Below, piece by piece: positions 9,663-18,101 of a stretch of DNA of 64,000 nt (the first letter of the stretch is position 1; each line of letters opens with the position of its first letter). The notes beneath the pieces are model-generated. The model did not search any database, had not been told where the DNA came from, and worked only from the letters and a program-made list of their open reading frames with translations. The position numbers and the translations under genes were made by a program. The DNA comes from JACRCT01 sp036504155. GTDB taxonomy: Bacteria; Myxococcota; Myxococcia; Myxococcales; UBA5297. The stretch is taken from the NCBI GenBank assembly GCA_036504155.1, contig DASXVQ010000105.1:69234-133233 (forward strand), given 5' to 3'.

Positions 9663-10262
9663 CTACGGCTCCGGAGGAGGCTGGGGATCCGCCTCGCCCT
9701 CGCCGGAGTCCGGGGCCTCGAGCCGTTTGCTGACCTTGTCGATCAGCTCCTTGCGTGCCTCGACCTCCTGCTCGGCGATCCTTGCGAGCGCCTGGCGGGC
9801 GTAGTCCGAGAGGATGAGTCCGGCGGGCACTCTCTTGAGGTCGCCGCGCGCGCCGACGTAGTCCTTGGCGGCGATCTTCTTCTGCGCGGCGAGGATGGAC
9901 TGCTCGGCGGCCAGCTCCGCGCGCACGCGCAGGAGCATCTTGTCGCCGCCCTCGACGCCGGCGGCGGCGGCCACGCGCAGCTCGCGCTCGGCGGAGACGA
10001 ACTCGGCCTCCTCGATCAGCATCCGGCCCTCTTCCAGGGCCTCCAGGCCCTCCTGGCGGGTGGGCGGGCTGCTGGGCTTGGTCCGCTTCTTCTTGCGCTT
10101 CTTCTTCTTGCTCTTCTTGAACTGGCTCAGGTCGCTGCCGTCGTCCTGCCCCTCTTCGATCTCGGGCTCCGCGGTCTCCGTCGGGGTGGGCTGCGGCTTG
10201 TTGCAGCCCAGCGGCAGGGCCAAGGCGGCGGACAACACGAAGATGGTGAGCGGACTCCGCAT
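9663..10262 (-). CDS. Putative lipoprotein, Lys-rich linker and helical C-terminus
   Basis: A 199-aa protein with a lipoprotein signal peptide ending in the lipobox LPLGC, so it is probably membrane-anchored in the periplasm or outer membrane. After an acidic Pro/Thr-rich stretch comes a very basic block (KKSKKKKRKKKRTK) at about residues 50-62. A helical region with repeated Ala-rich pairs follows (EFVSAERELRVAAAAG, KDYVGARGDLKRV), TPR-like in style. The start at 10262 has a GGAGGT ribosome-binding site. The gene converges on the kinase at 8121. I do not recognise a named family. Confidence 0.75.
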   Translation of the reverse strand: MRSPLTIFVLSAALALPLGCNKPQPTPTETAEPEIEEGQDDGSDLSQFKKSKKKKRKKKRTKPSSPPTRQEGLEALEEGRMLIEEAEFVSAERELRVAAAAGVEGGDKMLLRVRAELAAEQSILAAQKKIAAKDYVGARGDLKRVPAGLILSDYARQALARIAEQEVEARKELIDKVSKRLEAPDSGEGEADPQPPPEP

Positions 10263-10334
10263 CCCAATGACCTCCGGCGCGGTCGGCGAAAGGGGCAGAG
10301 TCTACCGCAGGCCCCGGAAGGGCACCAAATGCGA

Positions 10335-10369
10335 AGCCCGCCCCCGGGAGGTGGGGGCGGGCTCCTTTT
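10335..10369 (-). terminator. Hairpin terminator between two minus-strand genes
   Basis: An 11-bp GC-only stem, agcccgccccc at 10335-10345 with gggggcgggct at 10353-10363, lies between the stop of the Cys-rich gene (10397) and the start of the next minus-strand gene (10262). On the minus strand only a weak T-rich tail follows (TTCGCATTT). On the plus strand cctttt follows directly. It probably ends transcription of the Cys-rich gene. Confidence 0.6.
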
Positions 10370-10396
10370 CAGCGGGGGTCTTCTAGGTCCTTCGGG

Positions 10397-12028
10397 CTAG
10401 CCGCACTGCCCGTCGACGCACTTGGCGGGGGCGGTGCACTGCGTGTCGCTGCTGCAGCCCACCACGCAGGCGCCGCCGCGGCAGATCTTGCCGGCGCCGC
10501 ACTGGGCGTCCGCGGTGCAGCCGTCCTTGCAGGCGCCGTCGGAGCAGATCTTGCCGGCGCCGCACTGGGTGTCGCTGACGCAGCCCGGCTTGCACTGGCC
10601 GCCGGAGCAGATGTTGCCGATCTCGCACTGGCTGTCGCTGATGCAGCCCGGCTTGCAGCCGCCCGCCTGGCAGATGTTGCCCTTCGGGCACTGGCTGTCG
10701 GCCACGCAGCCGACCACGCACTGGCCGGTGCGGCAGACCTGGCCGGTCGGGCACTGGCTGTCGCTGACGCAGCCGGCCTTGCAGCCACCGTCCACGCAGA
10801 TCTGGCCGGCGGGGCACTGGGTGTCCGCGGCGCAGCCGTCGGTGCAGGCGCCGTTGCGGCAGACCTTGCCGGCGCCGCACTCGGAGTCGGCGGCGCAGCC
10901 GGAGTAGCAGCGGCCGTCGCGGCAGGCCTTGCCGGCGCCGCAGGAGGCGTCGGTGTCGCAGCCCTTCACGCAGCCGCCGTTCTCGCAGATGTTGCCGTTG
11001 GGGCACTGGGTGTCGAGGGTGCAGGCGATGCGGCAGTGGCCGGCCTGGCAGACGCTGCCGGAGAGGCAGTCGGTGTCGGCGGTGCAGGGGGCCGCGCAGA
11101 TGCCGCCCTGGCAGTACTGGCCGGCCTCGCACTCGCCATCGGCGGCGCAGATGCGGCGGCAGACCCCGGCGCGGCAGACGTTGCCGGTGCCGCAGTCGGC
11201 GTCGAGCACGCAGCCCGCGACGCACTTGCCGGCCTGGCAGACCTCGTTGGAGGCGCACTCGCTGTCGAGCGTGCAGGGGGCCACGCAGTGGCCGGCCTTG
11301 CAGATTCCGCCGCCGGTGCACTGGCTGTCCTGGTTGCAGGCCGGGACGCACAGGTTCTGCTCGCAGACGCGGCCGCTGACGCACTGGTCGTCGCTCAGGC
11401 AGTTGTCGCGGCAGACGCCGTTGACGCAGGCGGCGCTGGCTTGGCAGTCCGCGGCGCTCTTGCAGGCCGGCGGCGGGATGACGACGCAGACGTGGTCGGT
11501 GCACTGGTAGCCGGCGGCGCAGTCGGAGTTCTGGGCGCACAGCTTGCCGCAGACGCCGTTGATGCAGTCCTCACCGGCGTTGCAGTCGGCCTTGGTGGTG
11601 CAGGTGACCTGGATGGAGGTGCACGAGCCGTCCTTGCAGCGCTCGCCGGCGGCGCAGTCGGCGTCCATGGTGCAGCCGCCGGTGCAGGTGCCCGCCAGGC
11701 ACTTCTGGCCGCTGGCGCATTCGTAGTCGGAGGTGCAGCGCACCGGGGTGCACTTGCCGTCGCGGCAGATCTCGGAGGGGGCGCACTCGCTGGTCTGGGT
11801 GCAGACGTCGGGGGGGACGCCGTAGGTGCACACGCCGGAGGCGTCGCAGAAGTAGCCGGCGGGGCAGTCCGAGTGATCGAAGCAGTAGGTCACGGGCGGC
11901 GGGTTGCAGCCGTCGTAGCCGCAGCAGCCTTCGTCGTAACAGGGGTGGTTGCGGTCGGGAATGCAGATACATCCCGGGAGGACGACGAAGCCAGCCAGCA
12001 GGAACGAGAGCAGGGTCAGGTGCTTCAT
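10397..12028 (-). CDS. Lipoprotein with 23 tandem Cys-rich (dickkopf-like) repeats
   Basis: A 543-aa protein starting MKHLTLLSFLLAGFVVLPGC, a lipoprotein signal with lipobox LPGC. Almost all the rest is built of about 23 tandem units of roughly 21 residues on the plan C-x-x-D-x-x-C-x-x-G-x-x-C-x-x-G-x-C-x-x-G, six of which form the very regular C-terminal run. Such arrays are often annotated as dickkopf or EGF-like Cys-rich repeats in Myxococcota. They are expected to form stacked disulfide-bonded knots outside the cytoplasm. Function is unknown; adhesion or a surface stalk is plausible. The open frame continues upstream to 12808, but that part lacks any signal or repeat, and a GGGAGGC site sits just before 12028, so the shorter start was used. 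Confidence 0.85.
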   Translation of the reverse strand: MKHLTLLSFLLAGFVVLPGCICIPDRNHPCYDEGCCGYDGCNPPPVTYCFDHSDCPAGYFCDASGVCTYGVPPDVCTQTSECAPSEICRDGKCTPVRCTSDYECASGQKCLAGTCTGGCTMDADCAAGERCKDGSCTSIQVTCTTKADCNAGEDCINGVCGKLCAQNSDCAAGYQCTDHVCVVIPPPACKSAADCQASAACVNGVCRDNCLSDDQCVSGRVCEQNLCVPACNQDSQCTGGGICKAGHCVAPCTLDSECASNEVCQAGKCVAGCVLDADCGTGNVCRAGVCRRICAADGECEAGQYCQGGICAAPCTADTDCLSGSVCQAGHCRIACTLDTQCPNGNICENGGCVKGCDTDASCGAGKACRDGRCYSGCAADSECGAGKVCRNGACTDGCAADTQCPAGQICVDGGCKAGCVSDSQCPTGQVCRTGQCVVGCVADSQCPKGNICQAGGCKPGCISDSQCEIGNICSGGQCKPGCVSDTQCGAGKICSDGACKDGCTADAQCGAGKICRGGACVVGCSSDTQCTAPAKCVDGQCG

Positions 12029-12701
12029 GGGTGCCTCCCGGGACGGTTTCCGTTTCGCGCGGCCAGAACAGCAACGCATGTGCCACCAACAGTGCCCGGC
12101 GAGTCGCGGCGCGAAACGGCTGGAATCACGCGTGGATTCCTCGCCTGCCGGAAACCGCTGAGGCGCGGCTGCCGGGATGGGCGCGACAGGCCTGTCAGAA
12201 TTCCCGGCGCAGCGAGCAGCCCTCGGCACAGAGCCGGGAGCAGGGCGCTTCGCCTTGCCGGAAACTCCGACATGGAGTGGGACCGTGGTCCTTCGCGGCA
12301 CTCGCCGCCAAGGCTTTGTAAGGACGACCCGCCACCGAGACGAGGTGCGCAAGCGGTAGCAACGAAGTGGGAGCGGGGCGCCATCGAGCAGTTGGTTGCC
12401 GCAGGTTCGAAAAGCGATCGACGACCTGCGACGAACGGGGAACCCGGGCGGAACCGCAGAGGTTTCCGGGTCACCCTGGCTCGAGCACCAACAGGTCCGT
12501 GTGCCGAGCGGCTGCGAACCATTCGAGGCCCGCCTCTGGAGACACTCCGGCCCGGATCTCTCTGGCGTGATCCTCTCCGGGCAGGGAGGGCTCCCGGGAG
12601 GAGCCTGGAACCAGGCGCCGCTCTCCACGAGCCCGGGCGGGACCAGGCGAGGCGAGGTCGATGTCGGTGGTGGAGAAGGGCCGGAGTGAGCTCCGAACCC
12701 C
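12029..12701. other. Long non-coding upstream region
   Basis: About 670 bases with no convincing gene. All frames give Arg/Pro/Gly-rich translations without signal peptides, helices or family motifs, and third-position GC bias is weak. It presumably carries the promoter of the Cys-rich lipoprotein gene. I could not identify a clear -35/-10 pair. Confidence 0.45.
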
Positions 12702-12747
12702 AAAAAAACATCCGCTCGCTCCCCGGGGCCGGCCGAGGAGCGAGCGG
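12702..12747 (-). terminator. Strong minus-strand Rho-independent terminator
   Basis: Stem of 11 bp: ccgctcgctcc at 12712-12722 with ggagcgagcgg at 12737-12747. On the minus strand it is followed three bases later by seven T residues (A7 at 12702-12708 on the plus strand). A second hairpin, gggtatccg (12749-12757) with cggataccc (12763-12771), lies directly in front of it. It is placed about 285 nt past the stop of the minus-strand kinase gene at 13032. Confidence 0.85.
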
Positions 12748-13031
12748 TGGGTATCCGCCTATCGGATACCCAACCATCTCTCACCGCCATCCGGGCGATC
12801 GGCCGCACCGGACAGGGTGGGCAGCCTCAGGAGTCCTTCGGATTTCTCTGAGCGCCGCCTTCGCCCAAACAACCGAGCAACCGATATGCCACGGCCTGTA
12901 GCGGGGCGAGCGCTCGTCGGAACCTGCGGGAAGGACTGGGGAAGGCGGAAAAGCGTGATCCCGCGCACACTTCCGGCCGCCCCTGGTTTCGCGACAACCG
13001 TGTCAGGGACTGGCCGAAGAACGTCGGTCCT
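12748..13031. other. Gap between kinase stop and terminator, possible long 3' UTR or small RNA
   Basis: About 285 bases between the kinase stop codon and the minus-strand terminator contain no supported ORF. A 9-bp inverted repeat sits at 12749-12771. The stretch is either an unusually long 3' untranslated region or holds a short independent transcript that uses the terminator. Confidence 0.4.
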
Positions 13032-14966
13032 TCAGTGCTTCGGAGCCGGTTTCTCGGACTTCTTCGGCTCGGGCTTCTTCGGATCCACTTTTTTCGGATC
13101 CGGCTTCCTCGGCTCAACTGCCTTGGCCGTCTCGACCTTCTTGGGGTCGGTCTTGGCCACCACCGGCTTGATCTTCGGGTCCGCGGCCTTGGGATCCAGC
13201 TTCGGGTCGACCGGCGGCTTGGGGTCGACCCTGGGCACCTCCGCCACGCGCACCGGTGGAGGCGGCTCGACCGGCGGCTGGAGGCGCACCTCGAAGGCCA
13301 GCTGCCTGAACTCGCAGGAAGCCTCGATGCAGGCCACCGCGGGCTGGGGTGTGCCGCCCAGTGCACTGCGCCATTCCATGCCCAGGCGGACCTGCTCCCC
13401 CAGGGGCTGCGCTCTCTTCTCCGGGCCCAGGCCGGCGCGCAGGGTTCCGTCGCGGCCGATGGTGATCTCCACCCGGGTCTCCGGGGCGGGCAGCACCGGG
13501 CCCATGGTGACCCCGCGCCGCGAGCCCAGGCTCCACTCGAGAAAGGTGTTCTGGGTGGTGGCCACCAGCGCGACATAGCGGCCGGGGTCGCCCTGGAGCA
13601 TCAGCGCGCTGCGCGGCTCGGGCGCCTCGCCCAGGATCCAGCGGCGCAGCGTCGTGGCCCACAGCTGGGGGGCGGCCCGCGGGGGCGAGAGCAAGGCGGA
13701 AATCTGCACGTTCTCGCCGTCGTTCCAGGCCAGCGGGATGGTGGCGCGGCCGGCGTCGCTGACGTCGGCGTTGGTGAAGGCGATGGAGTCGGAGGAGACG
13801 GTCGCGATGCGGCCCGAGGCGGCCACGGCGATTTCGGGCGGCAGGTTGGGCAGCAGCGCCAGCGTCCGCTCCGCGGCCTGGGTGTCGACGCGGCCGGTCG
13901 CCTTGCCGCCACCCATCGCCGGCAGCTCCTGGGCGGCCTCGCTCGCCAGCAGCATCCGCTCCCGGGGCGCGCGCCGGGCACGGATGCCGGCGACGGTGAG
14001 GACCAGCACCGCGCAGATCAGCAGCGCGATGGTCCCCATGCGGATGGCGAAGTGCGCCGCGCGCGAGAGCGCCCGCTTGACCTTCTGGGGACGGGTGAGC
14101 TGCCGCGGGCTGGGGGCGCGGGTGACGAGCCCGGGGATGAGCGGCTCGAGGCAGGTGATGAGCTCGGCGACCGAGGCGTAGCGGTCGTTGGGCGCCGCCC
14201 GCAGGCACTTCTCGACGATGCCGTCGAGGCGCTTGTCAACCGTGGGCTTGATCACCGACGGAGGGTCGAAGTGGCCGCGCGGCACGTCGCCGACGAGCAG
14301 CTCGTAGATCATCACGCCCAGCGAGAAGAGGTCCGCCCGGCCGTCGACCTCCTTGGCGTTGATCTGCTGCTCCGGCGCCATGTAGGCCAGCGTGCCCATC
14401 GAGACGTGCGTGTCGGTGAGCGCGAAGTTGCGCTGGCCCTCGCCCTTGACGAAGCCGGCCAGGCCGAAGTCGGTGACCTTGGGGATGAACCCGGCCTGGG
14501 TGTCGAAGAGGATGTTCTCGGGCTTGAGGTCGCGGTGGATGACGCCGCGGCCGTGCGCGTAGTCGATGGCCCGCGCGATGTCGATGACGTAGCGGACGGC
14601 GTCGGTCCACTGCAGGTTCTTCTCGCGCATCACCTCGCGCAGCGAAGGCCCGCCGACGAACTCCATGACCAGGTAGTAGGTCTCGCCGCTCTTGCCCTTG
14701 TCGACGATGGAGACGACGTTGGGGTGGGACAGCGAGGCCAGCGCCGCGGCCTCCTTCTCGAAGCGGGCGACGAAGGACTCCTCGCGGGCGAACTCGGCGG
14801 GGAGCAGCTTGATGGCCACCGGCCGCAACAGCGACAGCTGCGTCGCCTTGTAGACCTCGCCCATCCCGCCCTTGCCGATGAGCAGCTCGAGCCGGTATCC
14901 GGGGATCAACTCGGAATCCGGCAGCTTGTGGGCTGTCGAGATCGATGTGGGGGGAATGGCGTCCAT
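13032..14966 (-). CDS. Ser/Thr protein kinase with TM helix and Lys/Pro periplasmic tail
   Basis: A 644-aa Hanks-type kinase. The catalytic domain covers about residues 24-285: GKGGMGEVY loop, Lys53 in VAIK, HRD with Asp146, DFG at 166-168 and MAPEQ. It is complete. A membrane helix (ALLICAVLVLTVAGI) follows near residue 345. A roughly 220-residue extracytoplasmic region of unknown fold is next, and it ends in a low-complexity tail of DPK and EPKK repeats. The upstream frame continues to 15407 but lies antisense to the CAP-domain gene, so the ATG at 14966 (MDAIPPTS) was taken. It diverges from the CAP gene over 103 bp. Lys/Pro tails on such kinases may span or bind the cell wall, but that is inference. 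Confidence 0.9.
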   Translation of the reverse strand: MDAIPPTSISTAHKLPDSELIPGYRLELLIGKGGMGEVYKATQLSLLRPVAIKLLPAEFAREESFVARFEKEAAALASLSHPNVVSIVDKGKSGETYYLVMEFVGGPSLREVMREKNLQWTDAVRYVIDIARAIDYAHGRGVIHRDLKPENILFDTQAGFIPKVTDFGLAGFVKGEGQRNFALTDTHVSMGTLAYMAPEQQINAKEVDGRADLFSLGVMIYELLVGDVPRGHFDPPSVIKPTVDKRLDGIVEKCLRAAPNDRYASVAELITCLEPLIPGLVTRAPSPRQLTRPQKVKRALSRAAHFAIRMGTIALLICAVLVLTVAGIRARRAPRERMLLASEAAQELPAMGGGKATGRVDTQAAERTLALLPNLPPEIAVAASGRIATVSSDSIAFTNADVSDAGRATIPLAWNDGENVQISALLSPPRAAPQLWATTLRRWILGEAPEPRSALMLQGDPGRYVALVATTQNTFLEWSLGSRRGVTMGPVLPAPETRVEITIGRDGTLRAGLGPEKRAQPLGEQVRLGMEWRSALGGTPQPAVACIEASCEFRQLAFEVRLQPPVEPPPPVRVAEVPRVDPKPPVDPKLDPKAADPKIKPVVAKTDPKKVETAKAVEPRKPDPKKVDPKKPEPKKSEKPAPKH

Positions 14967-15069
14967 CCGGGCGAAGAGTCTACCCCACGGGCCGGGGGAG
15001 GTCTTGCCTCCCCTCTCCCGTCCGCGGCCCGGGTGGCCGACCGCGGCCAGGGGAGCGAGAATCGGGGGC

Positions 15070-15681
15070 ATGCGACTTCTCTCCACCTGCGGTCTGGCTG
15101 CCGTGCTCGCCGCCTGCGCCGGCGCCAACGCCAACGCCACTCTCGACGCGGGGTTCGGCATGCCCGACGACGACGGGGGAGGGCGCCCCGGGGCGGACGC
15201 CTCGGTCAATCCGGCCGGCGCGGATGCCGGGGCCCCCGCCGACCCGACGAGCGCGGCGTGGCTCAAGGAGCACAACGACGTGCGCGCCGGCGCCCAGCCG
15301 ACCCCGTCGCCCGCCCTGCCTGCGCTGACGTGGTCGGCGCAGGCGGCGTCGGTGGCCAGCGCCTGGGCCGCCAACTGCAACTGGAGCCACAACAAGAACC
15401 GCGGCAACTACGGCGAGAACATCTCCGCAGCGACCTACCCGCAGACCCCGGCCGACGTCGTGGCGAGCTGGGCCAAGGAGGCCGCCAACTACGACTACGC
15501 CACCAACGGCTGCGCCGGCGTCTGCGGCCACTACACGCAGATCGTCTGGCGCAACACGACCGCCGTGGGCTGCGCCATCCAGAAGTGCACCACCGGCTCG
15601 CCGTTCTCCTCGGGCACCTGGTACTTCGCGGTCTGCGACTACTCGCCGCCGGGAAACTGGAACGGCGAGAAACCCTATTGA
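15070..15681 (+). CDS. CAP-domain (SCP/PR-1) lipoprotein
   Basis: A 203-aa secreted protein. The N-terminus is a lipoprotein signal with lipobox LAAC. A Gly/Asp/Ala-rich linker follows, and from about residue 60 a CAP superfamily domain. Family hallmarks are visible: LKEHNDVRAG near its start, CNWSHNKNRGNYGENI, GHYTQIVWRNTTAVGCAI and a final WYFAVCDYSPPGNWNG. The His and Glu residues of the CAP cavity appear conserved. Bacterial CAP proteins act outside the cell with varied roles that are often unknown. Its start lies 103 bp from the divergent kinase gene, so they may share control. Confidence 0.9.
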   Translation: MRLLSTCGLAAVLAACAGANANATLDAGFGMPDDDGGGRPGADASVNPAGADAGAPADPTSAAWLKEHNDVRAGAQPTPSPALPALTWSAQAASVASAWAANCNWSHNKNRGNYGENISAATYPQTPADVVASWAKEAANYDYATNGCAGVCGHYTQIVWRNTTAVGCAIQKCTTGSPFSSGTWYFAVCDYSPPGNWNGEKPY

Positions 15682-16015
15682 TCCGGGTGCTTGGATGTCC
15701 CCCGGCCGGGCGCCCTGGCTCGTCCTGCTGGCGGCGCGGGCGCTGGGGAAGGAGCGCGGGGCGGGCGGCCCGCTCAGCGCGGCCGTCGCCTTCGCGGCGG
15801 AGCAGCCGAAGCGACTCGACCCGTTCGACAAGTCCCCTGGTCCGCGCAAACGCCGGCGGGGAGCACACCCACCTCGTCGCGCGCAGCATCGCCCTCGCGA
15901 TCCAGTGGACCGAGGCCTTGCTCGCCGGAGTGGCGGCGCCGACCTGCACCACGACCGGACTGCCCACCTGCACGCCGTGAAGTAGCATGGCGTCCTCCTC
16001 CAGCTGGGAGAGCCG
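15682..16015. other. Region with possible broken ORF, unresolved
   Basis: No intact gene is convincing. On the plus strand one frame from 15695 begins like a secreted protein (MSPGRAPWLVLLAARALG, later AEQPKRLDPFDKS). It then loses coding character, while a second frame continues in a protein-like way (GEHTHLVARSIALAIQWTEALLAG) to about 15980. This is the pattern of a frameshifted gene remnant, but minus-strand frames over the same bases are also open, so the call is weak. Confidence 0.3.
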
Positions 16016-16504
16016 GTGGCCGAAGCGCTGCAGTGTCCCAAGTGCCAATCGCCGATGGCGTCGAGGCTCGACGTCGACGGCCTGCAGCACTCCGTGCACG
16101 CCCGGTGCGAGAAGTGCGGCTTCGAGCTGGACGTGGCCGACCGGTCGGCGTCGAAGCTCGGGGCGCTGGACCTGCTGGCGATGGCGCTGACGGGCCTGGC
16201 GCTGTTCGCGCTGGTGGCGGTCGCCTCCTCGCTCGAGCAGTTCGAGAAGATGGCCGCCGACGTCGGGACCCGGCTGCCGGCGCTGACGCAGCTGACCATG
16301 AAGTACCAGCTGCCCCTGCCGTTCCTCCTCGTCAGCGGGGTGGTGTCCGGCTTCGGCGCCTGGCGCAAGGCCAAGGGGCTGCGCGGGGGCAGGGCGCTGC
16401 TGTGGGGCGGCTGCGCGCTGGGCCTGCTCGGCGCGGCGATCTGCGTCTGGGGGCTCTACGGGCCGATGTTCGAGATGGTCGGGCAGGTCAGCGACTCGGA
16501 CTGA
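16016..16504 (+). CDS. Zinc-ribbon membrane protein of unknown function
   Basis: A 162-aa protein with a GTG start preceded by a GGGAG site. Residues 7-10 (CPKC) and about 31-34 (CEKC) form a zinc ribbon, which argues for this start rather than the internal ATG at 16054. Three hydrophobic segments follow (LDLLAMALTGLALFALVAVA, LPFLLVSGVVSGFGAW, GLLGAAICVWGLYGPMFEM). The stretch around RLPALTQLTMKYQLPLPF and the closing GLYGPMFEM faintly recall the helical core of type II secretion/pilus F-type membrane proteins (PilC/GspF), but it is far shorter. Function unknown. Confidence 0.7.
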   Translation: MAEALQCPKCQSPMASRLDVDGLQHSVHARCEKCGFELDVADRSASKLGALDLLAMALTGLALFALVAVASSLEQFEKMAADVGTRLPALTQLTMKYQLPLPFLLVSGVVSGFGAWRKAKGLRGGRALLWGGCALGLLGAAICVWGLYGPMFEMVGQVSDSD

Positions 16505-16526
16505 CCCGCCGCCCGCGCGAGCTGCC

Positions 16527-16964
16527 TCAGGCCGAGGCCCGCTTCGCGCTGGGAGCGACGAGGTCCCGCGCCTTCGCCGCCAGATCCGGATGGACGCCGA
16601 ACACGATGGCCACGGTCTCCAGCGGAGCTTCCGCCAGGAACTCGTCGCCGCCGGGGACTTCCAGCGCGGCGCGCAGCAGCTCTTCCGGGGTGGCGGGGAC
16701 GGGCGGCGCAGGAGCGACGGAGGCGGGAGCCAACGCGGCAGGCTTGCGGTTGCGCGCCCGGAGGAGCGCCTCGGCGAGCAGCTTGCGCTGCGCCTTGGAG
16801 CCCATCCAGCCGCGGACCTCGTCGACGACCGCCGGGTGCGCGCCGAAGAGCACCGAGACCGACTCCAGGTGGCCTTCGCGGAGCAGCTCCACGCCGGAGG
16901 GCAGCGCGACCACCGCCTCGAGGAGGCTGTGGTGCTCGGACGACAGCGGCAAGGCGTCGGGCAT
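16527..16964 (-). CDS. Hypothetical protein with two internal repeats
   Basis: A 145-aa protein not assigned to a family. It is built from an internal duplication of about 40 residues: SLLEAVVALPSGVELLREG with SVSVLFGAHPAVVDEVR in the first half, and LLRAALEVPGGDEFLAEAP with TVAIVFGVHPDLAAKAR in the second. A basic linker (RKLLAEALLRARNRK) and an Ala/Pro spacer lie between them. There is no signal peptide or membrane helix, so it is probably cytoplasmic. The ATG at 16964 follows a GGGGAGA site. It converges on the zinc-ribbon gene at 16016. Confidence 0.72.
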   Translation of the reverse strand: MPDALPLSSEHHSLLEAVVALPSGVELLREGHLESVSVLFGAHPAVVDEVRGWMGSKAQRKLLAEALLRARNRKPAALAPASVAPAPPVPATPEELLRAALEVPGGDEFLAEAPLETVAIVFGVHPDLAAKARDLVAPSAKRASA

Positions 16965-17165
16965 GTCGTGTCTCCCCTGGAACCGCCGGCAGATTAGCCA
17001 GTCCGGCCGGCCAGGATCAATCCGGCCCGGGGTTCCCGGTTGGGGTGCGAAGGCCGGCGCGCGCCCGAGCGGCCGGATGGCTGGCCCCCGGTCAGCCTCG
17101 AGCCCGCTGGCGTCGAAGCGGGTCTCGGGCGCCGACCGCTCGCCTTGCTCTACAATCCCCGACCC

Positions 17166-18101
17166 GTGTCCGACTTCACCGAAGCGCTCGAGGCCCGCGA
17201 CCTCGCCCGAATCACCCGGATCCCCAAGGGCGATCTGCACAACCACGGGACCCTGGGCGGGCGCCTCGAGGACGTGCGGCGGCTCACCGGCCGCGAGCTG
17301 CCCAGGCCGCCCGCGACGCTGGACGGCATCCGTGGGCTTTCGGCCTGGACCCGCGAGAACGTCCACCCGATCTACGAGACGGTGCAGGGCTTCGAGGCGC
17401 TGGTCGCGGCGGCGTTCCTGCAGGCGCGGCGCGACGGGGTGACGCGCCTGGAGATGAGCATCGAGACCTCGCTCGTGCCTCGCTACCCCGGAGGCGCGCG
17501 GCAGATCACCGACGTCGTGCGAAAGGCGCACCGCGAGCACGCGCCGGAGGTGGACTTCGTCCCGGAGCTGGGGCTGAAGCGCCAGCTCGATCCCGTGGAG
17601 CTGCGGCGCTACGTCGAGCAGTTCCTGGAGACGGGCTACTACCGCTCCATCGACCTGTACGGCGACGAGCTGTCGCGGCCGGCGCGCGCCTACCGCGAGA
17701 TCTTCCGGATCGCCGCGAAGCAGGGGCTGAAGCTGAAGGCGCACGCCGGCGAGGTCGGCACGGCCGAGGACGTGCTCGACACCGTGGAGGTGCTGGAGCT
17801 CGACGCCGTCCAGCACGGCGTGGCGGCGGCGCGGTCGGAGGACGTGATGCGGGCGTTGGCCGACTTCGAGATTCCGCTGCACGTCTGCCCCACCAGCAAC
17901 GTCTGCCTCGGGGTCGCGCGCTCGCTGGGAGAGCACCCGTTGCGGCAGCTGCTGGACGCGGGCGTCGCGGTGACCCTCGCCACCGACGACGTGCTGCTCT
18001 TCGACCGCGGCCTCTCGCAGGAGTACCTGGCGCTCTACGAGACGGGGCGGTTCGGCGCCGACGACCTGGACGCGATCCGCGAGAGGTCCTTGGCCCGCTG
18101 A
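17166..18101 (+). CDS. Adenosine deaminase family amidohydrolase
   Basis: A 311-aa enzyme of the adenosine/AMP deaminase superfamily, which hydrolyses amino groups from purines. The metal site is complete: LHNH near residue 24, HAGE with the catalytic Glu, the QHG histidine, and the TDD pair near residue 275. CPTSNV, a family motif, precedes it. It is a little shorter than typical Add (about 340) and the first motif reads LHNHGTLGG rather than the usual LHxHLdG, so the base specificity may differ. The GTG at 17166 was chosen by homology to the family N-terminus. A TACAAT box only about 10 nt upstream suggests a very short or absent leader. Its stop directly abuts the stop of the convergent MCP gene. 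Confidence 0.9.
   Translation: MSDFTEALEARDLARITRIPKGDLHNHGTLGGRLEDVRRLTGRELPRPPATLDGIRGLSAWTRENVHPIYETVQGFEALVAAAFLQARRDGVTRLEMSIETSLVPRYPGGARQITDVVRKAHREHAPEVDFVPELGLKRQLDPVELRRYVEQFLETGYYRSIDLYGDELSRPARAYREIFRIAAKQGLKLKAHAGEVGTAEDVLDTVEVLELDAVQHGVAAARSEDVMRALADFEIPLHVCPTSNVCLGVARSLGEHPLRQLLDAGVAVTLATDDVLLFDRGLSQEYLALYETGRFGADDLDAIRERSLAR

Noticed and set aside
12029..12808. N-terminal extension of the Cys-rich lipoprotein and small ORFs in the same stretch
   Set aside because: None has a signal peptide, a helix or a ribosome-binding site, while the start at 12028 has both a lipoprotein signal and GGGAGGC.
15691..17442. 583-codon plus-strand frame
   Set aside because: It crosses three genes in the wrong phase, and its translation is low-complexity.
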